This document shows, piece after piece, positions 1-12,600 of a stretch of 64,000 bases of DNA. The DNA lies in contig NC_058191.1 in the NCBI RefSeq assembly GCF_907165205.1, forward strand, positions 4,032,501-4,096,500, read 5' to 3'. Position 1 is the stretch's first letter; the number at the start of each line of letters is the position of its first letter. The notes beneath the pieces were generated by a model. The model saw only the letters and a list, made by a program, of their open reading frames with translations, did no database searches and was not told where the DNA came from. A program made the translations under genes and the position numbers. This stretch comes from Coccinella septempunctata. Taxonomy: Eukaryota > Arthropoda > Insecta > Coleoptera > Coccinellidae.

Positions 1-308
1 TCAAAAAAAGAAAAGGTATATCTTCCATCAGAAACCACTAATTTATAAAGGGTTTTCATTATACATATTTCAATTCAATCATTTTTATTCATCAGACAGA
101 AAAAAAATTATAAATTTTTTCATTGAAGAACAAATGTTCATTTATTTTATTCACTTTCCGAGGTGAAATGATTTTTTCAATGAATCTTTACATAAAAATA
201 ATTCTTGAAAAGTCTCGCCATTGACTACAATTCGAAACCTGCTGAAATTGAAAAAAGACGTTGGTAAAGTGCTGCCATCTTTTCGACGAAAATGGAAACT
301 AATATAAT

Positions 309-443
309 TGGTTTGTTCGTAGAGCGGTTTGCAACGGTTGTGAACTGCACAGAGCAAGCGCAATTCCATTTTAGGGTAGCGAAAATCGATTTGCTCTGCT
401 CTGTACAGTTCACAACCGTTGTGAACCGCTCTACGAACAAGCC
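309..443. mobile_element. Short foldback MITE (135 bp) with TAAT flanks
   Basis: The two ends are inverted copies: the left arm GGTTTGTTCGTAGAGCGGTT reappears reversed at the right end as CGCTCTACGAACAAGC. The palindrome extends inward through the GGTTGTGAACTG / CAGTTCACAACC part. It is flanked by TAAT on both sides (305-308 and 444-447). The related sequence in gene A intron 2 (near 14,160-14,180) reads straight through without the element, giving an empty site. Superfamily not assigned. Confidence 0.8.
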
Positions 444-524
444 TAATATTCGCAACTTCTACTGATCGTTCAAGTGTTCTGGCAACACCCCACGATCTGC
501 TAGTCTTTCCCCCCTTACAGCTAA

Positions 525-1156
525 TAGACCATATTAGTGAGTTTAGAATTACTCAATTGGCGGGAGATCCATATTCAAATTTTTTCACATAGGAATCAAC
601 TTTAAGATGGAATATCGCTAGCTAGAAGTAAATGTTAATATAAAGACATGCAAAATTAGGTGCCGCCATTATTAGAGGTTGTTTCCAAGTACATTTTACA
701 TCACAAAATACTTTTATATGTCCTAAAATCAAAATTGAACACATTATTATACGGAATATATCCGTATGTCGTAGATCATTTCTGCTATACGTCAATCATG
801 AACCGTAACAAGGAAAATGACATGCTACGCTTGCGCGTTAGAATGATGTCAGCTTCAGAGGTTAGAAACGAAATGAAGCTACGACAAACTTCCATGGATC
901 TTGCCGACCAATTTTATATTGATCCATTATTAAAAAAATATACCATTTTATTTTGAAATTTTGTTTTCAACTTGTTAAGAAAGGATCATAGAACACATTC
1001 CAACAGAAATCTTAAGAAATTCGCTAAAATATCCAAAAACAGGCGAGAGGTACGCGGCATTTTTAGTCCCATAAGAAATGCATAGGGAATTCAGGGACCA
1101 GATCCACGGATGGATCGCGATTCAAAATTCCCGCCTAACCTCACTAATATGGTCTA
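525..1156. mobile_element. Non-autonomous PIF/Harbinger-like element (632 bp)
   Basis: The termini are inverted copies of TAGACCATATTAGTGAG (525-541 and 1140-1156), and inner GGCGGGA motifs also match in inverse. A TAA triplet flanks both ends (522-524, 1157-1159), the 3-bp target preference known for PIF/Harbinger elements. The equivalent place in the repeat copy at about 14,245-14,255 lacks the insertion. A 98-codon open frame inside (660-956) shows no transposase motif that I recognise, so I treat the element as a deletion derivative. Confidence 0.7.
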
Positions 1157-1260
1157 TAAGGATGGCGGAAAAATACCGTGGCATAAACTCCTCTTACTTG
1201 AACTCTGATCAAAATTCAAGCAAACTCTTTCTAACATTGACATCAAAGCAAAGATTGGAG

Positions 1261-2134
1261 ATTAATTTTTAATTGTCATCTGCTTTCTCTATGAAGTGAA
1301 AAAGGAGGGTTAAGAAACCACAAAACACCCTAAATTTTAACTTGAGTTAAGGTGCAAGATACGCCATCGGCTTCTTTTTTCAGTTTATCCACACTAGTTA
1401 GTCAAGTTTTGACTACAAGATGGACCTAAGTAAATCAAATAAAATTCATAATATCAGGTTAAAAATGAGAAAAAAAAGTACAAAGAATAATGCTGCAATT
1501 TCGATCGAATAATTCCACCTTCAGTAAGACTAATGTATTATGTTGAGTCGAAGAGGTTTGACCATTAGTAGGCCAGGAGATCTACCTTTATGGGCCGATT
1601 TGTCACAAAAAAACCCATAATCTGATGATCCGTGCTAATCTCAATTTGGTCAGTTTTATCAAACTGACATGGATTTGTTATCATTTGATTCATTTGCGTT
1701 TAGTAAACGTCAAAGATCTTGATAAGAAGATACAGCCATTTTAAGTTTTCAAAGGGAGTTCGCCGTGAAGTTCTGCAGAGTGAACGTCATTTTTATACCC
1801 GACGTACTGGGAGTTCTGTCGACATAACCATTAGTTCACTTATACTATTTACATTTTGTTTGTCCAAAAGTTTATTGGATTTCCTGCATTTAGTATTAAA
1901 CTTCAATACACAATGGCTGAACTCACCCATAAACAGAAACCCACGCTTGCATACCACATGAGTACAATCCATTTCAAATACACCCTATTCCTCTGCCGCA
2001 CCCTGTATTACCGTGAATATTATTATTCTTCTCTTAATTTATATCTGCCGTGGATTTGCGTTTGGTTTGGTTATGACCTTTATTAACACAGGCACTTATG
2101 TTTTTATCAAATCGTGGATTCATGGAAATGATTC
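1261..2134. other. Unassigned AT-rich DNA
   Basis: No gene or clear mobile-element boundary is seen. Short open frames exist, but they have no motifs, no splice context like the neighbouring gene family, and no conservation visible elsewhere in the window. Confidence 0.5.
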
Positions 2135-2537
2135 TATCGCCATGTGTAGTGTCACTGAAGGTAATTTTGTTTTCCCAGGGGTGGCATGACAAGTTATGAA
2201 AACTTAAAATGGCTATATCTTTTTATCAGGGCCGAATTGGAAAAAATGTTGTAGGAAAAAAGTATTTCTTCTCACCTCAAGAAACAACTGTTAAATTTGT
2301 CAAAGACACCCTGGATATCAGTTTTTTTTTACACTGATACTTTATCCAATAATTAATTGCTTGAGGGAAAAAAAATTAAAATAATAATTTATGTTATTAT
2401 ACATGTTGTGTTGTTCTCGCAAGAAATAAAAAAAAAAACTCTTATTCTGATATATTGGTTTCGTCCAAAGGAGTAGTACTCGTTATTATTAAGGAAGTTC
2501 ATGAACCAAATCAAATAGGCTAGTCCATTTCCCTATA
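2135..2537. repeat. Dispersed repeat, inverted copy of 6258-6575
   Basis: Read on the opposite strand this stretch matches 6,258-6,575. Shared landmarks are GTGTAGTGTCACTGAAGGTAA, split here as GTGTAGTGTCAC...GAAGGTAATTTTGTT, then the CTCAAGAA..A.CTGTTAAATT block and the GACTAGCC..TTTGATTTGGT.CATGAA block at the far end. This copy holds about 130 bp more in the middle. In both places the repeat abuts sequence of the 220-bp hairpin element, so the two probably form one composite repeat family. No coding capacity is evident. Confidence 0.65.
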
Positions 2538-2540
2538 GGG

Positions 2541-2760
2541 GAAATATATACATTTAGGTTGTCCCATTAATACCTAATTTCAAATCTTTATTTTATAATA
2601 CCTAATTTCAAATCTGATGTCACCCGTATTCTATACATATTGAATACATATATGTATTCAATATGTATAGAATACAGGTGACATCAGATTTGAAATTAGG
2701 TATTATAAAATAAAGATTTGAAATTAGGTATTAATGGGACAACCTAAATGTATATATTTC
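2541..2760. mobile_element. Perfect 220-bp hairpin (foldback MITE)
   Basis: The whole segment is a palindrome centred at 2650/2651. It begins GAAATATATACATTTAGGTT and ends with its exact reverse complement; the centre is GAATACATATATGTATTC. I found no mismatch between arms by eye, so the copy is young or recently repaired. Degraded pieces of the same family lie at about 4,350-4,395 and 6,195-6,255. Confidence 0.85.
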
Positions 2761-2770
2761 TAGTACACGT

Positions 2771-2808
2771 GCCGTCTCTTATAAGAGACGGCATTCACTA
2801 TAGTGAAT
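2771..2808. repeat. Two adjoining perfect palindromes
   Basis: A 22-bp perfect palindrome (half-site GCCGTCTCTTA, 2771-2792) is directly followed by a 16-bp one (half-site ATTCACTA, 2793-2808), just outside the 220-bp hairpin. They may be transposon end structure or protein-binding sites; nothing in the sequence decides. Confidence 0.7.
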
Positions 2809-3540
2809 GAAGAATGAAGATCTCGGACGAACAGTGTGTCTGCGGACCAAAAATAATTGAGTATTTTCGGAAATCAATTCGTAAAATGCCATATTTTGTT
2901 GAGGTCAACGAAAAATAATTTGAAAAATATTGCATTACTATTGCACATCGAGCGAAGGCATAATTGTATCAAAAAATTGAATTTTTCTTCATATTGCTCG
3001 TCATAAAGAAATCGTTTTTCATAATGTAATTTCCAGTTGTCTTACTATGATCACTTGAAATTTTCCGGTAACTTCTGGTGAACGATTTGAGTTTATTTAC
3101 TCATAGCCTAGATATCGTAAAAAATCCATAAAGTGTGTCGTTTGTTGGTGATGCAAACGAACTAACGAACTGAATGGGTGAAGGTAGTTATGAAAGTAAA
3201 CCAAATTTGAGTGATTTTAGGTGACAATCACTACATGATTTTTAGATCCACTTTATTTCCCGTATAATCTCGTAAATTTTATGTAACAATGCGTTTCTTG
3301 CGACTCGATATATTCGCATGCATTTGTTGAAACTATTATGTCATAATGTCGAGGAAGTCTATATCAGATGGCTACCGAACAATTTCTACAACTTTTATAA
3401 GAAATTGCTGATTACTTACCTTATGTGCATTATTTTGTAAGACTTCTTTATCAAGATAATACGGGTATTGAATGACCTAATAAGTAATTTTTACGCTTCT
3501 CCAAGTGCACAAAGGTATTTTAGATTTAGTTGATGGACTA

Positions 3541-3574
3541 TATAAAAGCGGTTGTAGTTGAACCAGGAGTCAGT
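3541..3574 (+). promoter_or_regulatory. Predicted core promoter of gene A (TATA + initiator)
   Basis: TATAAAAG at 3541-3548 is followed by the arthropod-type initiator TCAGT at 3570-3574. If the A of TCAGT is +1 (3572), the TATA box starts at -31, the standard spacing. A short signal-peptide-like exon with a GTGAGT donor follows within 50 bp. Confidence 0.6.
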
Positions 3575-3607
3575 TCTTCTTTTGTTGTCATGCAGAGGTG
3601 GTCTGAA

Positions 3608-6600
3608 ATGAGACTATTCGTGAGTGTAGACTTAGTACTTTTTCCTTCTCGAATTAAAATTTTCTCTAACTCGCACACTTTTGGATTTTTTCTAATCAAC
3701 ATTACGGACAATTAGTGATAGATTAAGAAATGTTAACAGGGAGCAAATGATGATTTGTCAGTGAACTATTCAGCGTCAATTTATTTTCGAGAAACTAATT
3801 TAACATTTTCTCACCACCAAGTGTTTCTCGTTGAACAAAAGAATTCTTGTCAGAATTTTAAGCTCACTATTTTCGAAATAAGAATATAGATGGGAATTCT
3901 CAATATTAATTATAATTATACCATTAATCCACAATATAAGCATACAAGACCAACTGCCCTCTTCACATACTTATGATAAGTTTAGTTATTCAAAGTGCTC
4001 CATTTTGTCAGTTCATCCGTACAAAGAATGTGCAATGCAGTCATCTGAAACTGACGAAAGTGTTACATAAAGTTCACGGAGGATTGACTCAATCAAGAAT
4101 AAATTAATACAGGATGTCTGGAGATCAAACCAACAACTTATAAGGTTGTAGGGACCAAAACCCTTTCGTTACAGATAAATATAGATGTTATTTGTGAAGG
4201 TATATAAATACAAGGTGTCCCACGACGTTTAGGACAGGGAATATCTCGGAACCCGAGAGTGATATAGAATTGTAATCTTGGGGTAGTAAAATAAAGCAAT
4301 TGGTGCAGCTGTTTTTGATATTATGTTACTATGAGTTTTTATTGTTGGTCAGGTGACATCAGATTCAAAATTATCAAAGGGACAACCAGTATATATTGAC
4401 AGTTCTATAATCCTTCAATGTAGGTACTTCAATATCCTTATTGCATTATTGCAAATGTCTGGGGTCACCCTGTGGCCCGTATATATAAATATTTGGGCAG
4501 TCCTTTATTTTTTGTGATGAGTTAAACAAGGTGAAAAAATAATTACCATTCATTCATTTTTCTTGAAAAAATGTGGTCAAAAAACTTTCTCAATTCTCAA
4601 AGAAGATGTTCATATATTGTCCGTCTTGGTCTTCGTAAATGCATTTTGCATTTCTTGCAATTCTACAAACTTCGCTACTTATAGTCTCAATAACTCGGCT
4701 ACGTCGTGGACAAAAAGACATTGAAGTATACCACTAGGGTGATAGTTTGTTGGAATCGTTTTCTCGGAAAGAACATAATAAATATATGCCAAAATATCCC
4801 AGTTGACCATATCTCATAACAGTTATGAAGCAGAAATGTATCCCACGCTCCTTGTTTTATAACAGATATATCACACTAAGAGTACAAATACAGAGCGCTT
4901 ATGTAGCAGCTATGCTCCTATGTCCGCCTCAAACAAGGAACACATCTCCTTTCTGAAAGGAGCATAAATAGTTCAAACATGGATCATGCAAATATTTGTT
5001 TCATGGGAGATCTATATATATTACGTTCATGTGCTATGTTTATTATGTTTCATTTGTTATTGAAAATGCTTTCAAAAAACGCATGAAAAATTATGGAAAT
5101 TAATATAAACTATTGCAATATTGAACTCGTATTTTGATTTTTCAAATAGTGTGTATTTATCGATCATTTTTGAAAATAGAATTGATTATTGTTCTCCAAG
5201 AAAAATTAGGGCATGTCTTTCTGGTCTTTGCAATTTCCTGCATTCCAAAAAAAAATAATCAACAGTTCATTAATGCAGGAAAGTGCAAAGACCAGAAAGA
5301 CATGCCCTAATTTTTCTTGGAGAACAATAATCAATTTTATTTTCAAAAATGATCGATAAATACACACTAATTGAAAAATCAAAATACGAGTTCAATATTG
5401 CAATAGTTTATATTAATTTCCATAATTTTTAATGCTTGAAAAGAATACTATATGCATATTTCATATCTTTCTGAAGAAAATTTTTAATATAAGTATATGA
5501 TTTATTCATTTATTTCTACATATGAGGTACATGCAACACGTGAGGAAATAACTTATATCGAAATTTACACCAAACAGGACATTATTTATTCAAATATAAT
5601 TTTTATATGCTGGATATAATAAAAACATAGCCTATTATGTGTTATAGGACTGCTATGAAAATACGAGAAATGATTTTATTGACCTACAGTTCGATATCCA
5701 TAGCACTTTAATTCTTTTCAGTAATTCACCATTTCACTGGAAAATCACTATGACACACAAATAACTTATCAAACGTTCAATATCTGCACTTATTAACTTT
5801 GAGTAATCCACTATTCAACTGACAAAACGTCTAAATGATAATAAATACATATCGAAACGACAGCAGTATCAATAGCATTTCTCACAATCCTCCATATTTG
5901 TTTACGTTTTACAGCGCCCTCGACGGTAGTTTAAACGCTTATGGTGTCATGCTATGTTCATGATCTCAAAATGATACATGGCAAATAAAGAACAATGTTA
6001 CAAATATAATACGTGGATATCAGGGAGCGGGAACATGAAATTTACAAAATGTGGATATAATTTCGATACAGCACAGGTACATCTCAAATATCGCATCAGA
6101 CACGTAATGGTTACAGAAAAATAACACATAACAGAGTTCCCCATTCGATCTCCCAAGAAAACATAACAGATATGTTACTGGTCACTTGGGATACCTTGTC
6201 CCATTAATATCTAATTTAAAATCTGTATTCTATACATATATATTTAATACATAAGGGAAATTGACTAGCCGATTTGATTTGGTACATGAATTATAATAAT
6301 ATAAATTATTATTTTAAATTTTTTTCCTTCAAGAAAAATTAATTATTGGATCAAGTATCATTGTACAACAAGAACTAATATTCAGGGTGAGTCTTTGGCG
6401 AATTTAACAGTAGATTCTTGAGGTAAGAAGAAACACCTTTTTCCTATAACATTTCTTCCGGTTCGGCTCTGATAAAAAGATATAGCCATTAAGTATTCAT
6501 AACTTGTCATGCCACTCCTGGAATAACAAAATTACCTTCAGAACAACTAGCTGAATCTGTGACACTACACATCTGTGGATCTTTTAATAAGAGTTATATG

Positions 6601-9600
6601 CGGTCAAAGTACCCAATTTTCCGAATTCCACAGAGATTTTTTATTTTATACATACAATTGCTCGAAAACGGCGAAATACTTCAATTTCAAGATTCGTTCA
6701 AATATTCATCAGATAGTGTCCAACTTAGTTTCAAGAGTTATGGGTTCTTTGAATTTTTGGTATTTTTATGGTACTTAATGGTCATAATGAGAAAACTGGA
6801 AGACGTGGGTGATATTCTGTATTCGAAAAAGATTCATCAAATAAATGAAAGACTATATTACGAAATTCATTTCATTCGATAAAACCTTCTGTCAGATAGA
6901 ACTGAAAATTTTTTTTTTCAATGTTTTTTCAACAGCCTGTATCATTTAAGCCGAGCCGATTCAGAAACAATGGTGAAGGGAAAAAGTATTTCTTTTTACC
7001 TCAAGAATCTACTGTTTAAATATTTTTACGTCTCAAAGAACCACCCTATATATTGTTATTTTCTTCAATGAATTCGTAGAAAAATATCAGAAAATACTCT
7101 TAAAAGAAAAAAAGGATGAGATAAAAGAATTTTCAACCATAGTTCACATTTGGAAATCAGCCATCCCTATGAAATCTTGAAAATTGCTTGATCGAAAAAT
7201 GCAATAAAATCATATTCGAATTACTCATGAAAAAATGCGTGTAGTATGTATCTAATAATCATTTTCTTATACGAGTTGAAATCAGGCGAGTAATTCAGCA
7301 CTATTGAAAATGTCTATAATTTTTGTTCACAACCCAAAAAATGATAGGCCGGTTCTGTTTTGAGCTATGAATTAGTCAGGATGTCAGGAAAATGAAGCTC
7401 GAGAATATGTTATCCGTTTATTTTTTCTAGATGCTATAGTTCTCTAGATCCCCTAAGTTGACAACGAATTTTGCGTACCCTGTACACACAACTATTATAA
7501 TATTTGATCGCAGATTCGAAATTTACTGAGAAAATCGTTTCGGTACTTGTCAAAAAAGAAATGGACTGATCTGTTCTAATAAGGTGATAAATTTGACTTC
7601 ATGAAAATACAACATAACGGACAATAATTTTTTGTAATAAATATAACAAAAAAAATCTCAAAAAGCTTTTACTAATATATTGGAAAAAATATTCAAAATG
7701 AAACTCCATCAAAATTATATATTTGAGGGTGTGCCACTAGATGATTCACTGATTTTCGATTAACTAGAAGGTTATATCTGAAATGATACCAGAAAATTTT
7801 ATTATTACTTCAATTCATGTACAGAATTTCAACTATATATTCAATGTGGAGGATTGAATTTAGAATGTCCTATTAAAAAAATCACACTGTATGTCAGTAA
7901 CGAAACGGTTTTGGACATTCAGCATGCCAAAAGTGAGAATTTATAACAAAGATTCCATAATGTGTTTGTTAAGCAGCGTATACAGTACCTGACTGTATTT
8001 CTCTCTGATACAGTTAAACCGTTTTCGTAATTATTCGCAAACTCCTTCACTTCTTGATATTCTCAGTCATTGTTTCAAATATCGAATAACCTCCACATTC
8101 ACCACTGGTTAATCTGACCATGTAGTATTGCATTCTACGTTGCAGATTGCAATTAAGAATTCCATTCGCTTATAGTTAATATAGAGTTCCGATATTGCTG
8201 GTGCTACTGGACTTACGAACTGATGCGGCATGACATGATCATCATGATAAAGAAGTGAAATCGGCGATTAAAGAACTACACAACTGGAAAACACCTGGAC
8301 CTGATGGGTTACAAAACTTCTTGACCAAGAAACTATGGATCATTCATGAAAAATTAACCCTTGCAATAAGCGATGCCATAAAAACCCCGAATGAAATCCA
8401 ATATTTCTAACAAATGGCACAACGTACCTGTTATCTAAAGAGCACAACCAAATAGCAACCAGTCACATGACTTACAACGCTATATAAATTAATAACATCG
8501 TGCATTTTTGAACCGCCAGGCAAAAGAAAGGATGCACCAAAGACAGCCGAGGATGCAAAGAACAAATAATAATAGATTCAGTTATCTGCAATCAATCTTA
8601 ATGTTGCGTATGTAGACTACAAATGAAGCATTCGATTCCATAACCCATGAATGGATTTTGTGGATTTTGAGGGTTTACAAGGGATCCCAGTAGGTATTAT
8701 TAAGTTCCTAGAAAAAGCCATGTCAACATGGCGCACCAGTCCACAAATGAAAGTTGCTAATGGCTCCATCTAAACTGGTCCTATCCCAATAAAACGCGGA
8801 ATTTTTCAAGGAGACTCGTTCAGCCTACTATGATTCTGAATCATCCCTTATCTCATAGATTGAATTCTACGGTTTACGGATTCACAGCGACAGTTCAACT
8901 GAAGCTAAATCATCTCCTTTACATGGGCGATTTGAAACTCCTTGAATCTACTTAAAAACCAAATGCAACAAATGCTGAAATTGGTAGAAGAATACTGAAG
9001 ATATAAAAATGAAGTTTACACTGGAAAGTCATCTTCTCAATAAAACAAGAGATAAAATAGAAGACGGTACCTATAATCAAAGTCAAGAATAATAATACAT
9101 TTTATTTCGAAACTTTTACATTAACACAGTCGTATAGGGGAGAGTTCCTTTGAATTGGACAGCCCATGAACCGGACGCTACAGTTTTCTACTACACTCGA
9201 TAGTTATTTAGCATCCTTTACGTAAATCCCATTTTCGTAACATCGATCGCGATCTCTTGGAAAATGGCTGACCCTGTGGATCGCGCCTTGTTGCGAAAAT
9301 GGGATTTACGTAAAGGATGCTAAATTACTATCGAGTGTAGTAGAAAACTGTAGCGTCCGGTTCATGGGCTCTCCAATTCAAAGGAACTCTCCCCTAATAT
9401 GTAATCGGAACGAAATACAAGTATCTAGGTATCAAACAGTGTAGAAGAATCAATCAGAGCCAGATGAATAGAGAATTAACGGATGAGTTCACTCGATGAC
9501 TGAAAAGGATGATAAAAACTAGTCAAAACAGCAAGAATCTGATCAAAGCGATTAATACCTACGCTTACTCAGCACTTAGCTACTCATTCCTTATCATCTC

Positions 9601-12600
9601 TTGGACCACCACCGATTCAGCAGCCCTACAGAGCAGAGCTGCCACGACATCTTGAGGTTAGAGGAGTAGTTGATTTGTCCAACCGTATGTCTCAGGACAT
9701 TGAAGACTTCGAGAATATTTCCTGAATAAGGCTGCTTCATTAGAACTTCATCAAGTAGTTTGTGATGCGGATAATTCCACTCCGTTGAAGCTGCAACAGG
9801 ATCACATAATCATCGTCGACAACTCTGCAGAAAGCAAAATTCAGAAACTGATTACTTTGGAGGCACCAGAACGAGGTCAACGGTCAACCATGTGGTAATC
9901 ATGACATATTTGCGTCTAACTACTGTTTGATATCCGGAAACTTGTTTCCCGAGACAGAGAGGGCTTCATCCATGCTACCAGGATCAAGTGATAACAACAA
10001 GGATATGAAATATATCGCCAAGGATACCACAGTGGCGAACGATAGCTGTCGTTATGGCTTCATCACCGGGGGATGGCAGAAGTTCGCAGGCACTGACTAC
10101 AAGAATAGACATGATGCTGTTGCCAAGATTTTACACCAAGAATTGGCTATAAAATATCCACTTCTAAGGTCACAAAAGGTTCCCTATTAGGTACAATTAC
10201 CGTCCAGATTATGTTTTGGAAAATGATCATCACAGGCTCTACTGGAACTGCATTGTCCTGAAATAGACCGGAAAATTACGCACAATAGACCTGACCTTAT
10301 ATTACAGAATGAAGATAAGAATAGAGCACTTTTCACCGACGTGGCAATTCCAAATAACAACAACCTACCAGATAGGCACGTCGAAAAGATTTCGAAATAC
10401 AGAGACCTCGAGGAATAAACTACTAGACAATTGAAGTTGAAAGAAATCAAGACCATTCGTATTGCTCAATCTGTTTGATATCTGAGATAAGTGAATGCTA
10501 CTCTGGAGAGTATATAGATGGCATTTCACAATCATATTGTCCTGATAACCCGGATAACCCGCTCATAGTATTGTTGGTTTCATCTTCGGATACCCTATAT
10601 ACAGTGCTTTTAAATGTGGTCGAAATTTGGTGGAAGATTTGCCTACTCTCACCAAACATGCTACAGCTAAGTAAAGGAAGTGGAGGCTGAAAATTATCGT
10701 TCAAGTCTGACAAAACGATCGTAGGGGTGTGAAGATAATTAAATCGCCGAACAATAAGTGCCAAAAATTGTTTATTTTCTGCAAAAACTGAATCGGTAAA
10801 GAGACATGGGTTTATGAGTTTGACATGAAAACTAGCCAACATGTCATTTATTCATTGCTCTATCCCGTTACCGGGAATAAATCTACAAAAAGACATGAAA
10901 AAAAGAACAGACTTAAAATAATTTCCTAGGGCTAATGCGGCTGTGTGCCCTCCTGTAACTGAAGAGACTCAACCGTGACCTACAGATCCTTCCACACTCC
11001 GGGCATGGATAGTCACCAACCAGATCTGGCCGCCGGTGTATTCTTCTCTTATAACCGTGCACCATGGACCTCCACTGTGACCTGTCTAACGCTAGTTGTT
11101 CCCAGTTATGCTTGGCATTAATTGATTTTAGGGATTGATGTAGTGTATCCTTAAACCGCTTATACTGGCCTCCTGGTTTCCGGGCTCCCTCTGTCAATTC
11201 GCCATACAGAGCTATTTTGGGGAGTCTTGTGTCTAGCATCCTCAAAATGTGGCCGCTTCATCTGAGTCGGGCCCTCGTTACTTGAGTCTCAATTGTCGTA
11301 AAACTCGCGCATTTCAAGACTTCTGCATTCGAAATTTTGTGGAACCATTTTTATCTGTCTTAGATGACGTTGTTGCGTTTGTTCAAGCTGTTCAATATGT
11401 CGCCTGTAGGGCGTCCAGCTTTCGCTTCCATAAAGAAGCGTTGGGAGGACCACTGCTTTGTAAACAGCTCTCTTGGTCTTCAGATTGAGGTCGTGATTTT
11501 GAAACACTCTGTCCTTTAGCTTCCCGAACGCCCGTGATGCCGAATTGATACTGTTGTATTTCCGTGTCCAGGTTAGCCCTAGCATTTGTGAAGCTTCCCA
11601 AGTATTTGAACTGCTCGACCTGTTCCAGAGTTTCATTCTCCAGGCTGATATGTGTTTGAAGGCTTTCTGGCGGACTTATTAGGATTTTAGTTTTGTAGAT
11701 ATTGAGTCTAAGGCCTAACGCTTCATATGTATGTGTATAAGTGTCCAGCATTATCTGTAGATCCTCTGGGCTGCTAGCGATTAGTGCGCAGTCGTCTGCA
11801 TATTGAAGTTCCGTGATAAACTTTGAACGGGTTTTTGCTCTGAGGCGCTTCAGGTTAAATAGGTCTCCATCAAATCTGAATCTTATTCCAAAACCTATTA
11901 CAGGCATACTCATGTCAGCAATTATCGGGACAGCTATAGCGAAAATATTGAACAGTAAAGGCGCTAACACGCAGCCTTGTTTTATTCCAGAGTTGGTTGA
12001 GAAATGGTCGGTTGTAGAGCCATTATGCTGTATTCTAGCGGTGTTGTTGGTATGAATGCTTTTACATACTGATAAGAATTTTTCTGGTACTCCAAGGCGT
12101 CCCATGATTTTCCATGGCGCTCTCCGATTCACCGAGTCGAACGCCTCATTTAAATCGATATAGGCTGTATAGATCCTTGATTGTTGTTCACGGGTCTTCT
12201 CTTGCAGCTGTCGCAGTATGAAAATTAGGTCCACCGTACCTCGATTTGGTCGAAAGCCGCACTGGGAATCAGGTGACAGGGGCGTAGCTACCGCGGTATC
12301 AGCGGTATCAGTGATACGGGGCCCCCGAATGTCTGTAAGCAAAAAATTCCTAAAAATGTTATCTAAAACCTCTTACAGGTTTTACAATAGCATTTTTGAG
12401 AATGACTGCTAAGACAACCATTCATTTCAAAATCCCGTTTATTACACCGAATCGATCATTCAGATAGATACGAATACTTAAAATCTGAAATTCAGAAAAT
12501 TCGTGCCATCAAAAAACTTTTAGAATTATCCTGATAAAATTCAATAGCCTTGCATCCAGTTTTCCCGACGATATTACTGCATGCCTTTTATTTTAGACCC

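Larger units (their letters stand above)
1..1260. repeat. Dispersed repeat copy carrying two inserted MITEs
   Basis: The DNA outside the two insertions matches the second intron of gene A (about 13,860-14,295) in the same orientation. Shared blocks include the stretch around GTGCTGCCATCTTTTCGACG and the end block GGATGGCG...CCGTGG.ATAAACTCCTCTT. The match is interrupted here by the elements at 309-443 and 525-1156, which the intron copy lacks. The repeat itself has no recognisable coding capacity. It could be an old non-autonomous transposon or a duplicated piece of gene A intron; the similarity stops before the gene A splice acceptor, so a dispersed repeat is more likely. Confidence 0.7.

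Noticed and set aside
6559..6882. 107-aa open frame as a gene
   Set aside because: It lies in a dispersed repeat, and the second copy near 63 kb does not keep the frame.
11392..12342. 316-aa frame on the - strand taken as an intact protein
   Set aside because: Its first ~24 residues come from the inserted hAT end and the frame leaves the reverse-transcriptase reading near 11,600. It is part of a broken LINE, not a gene.
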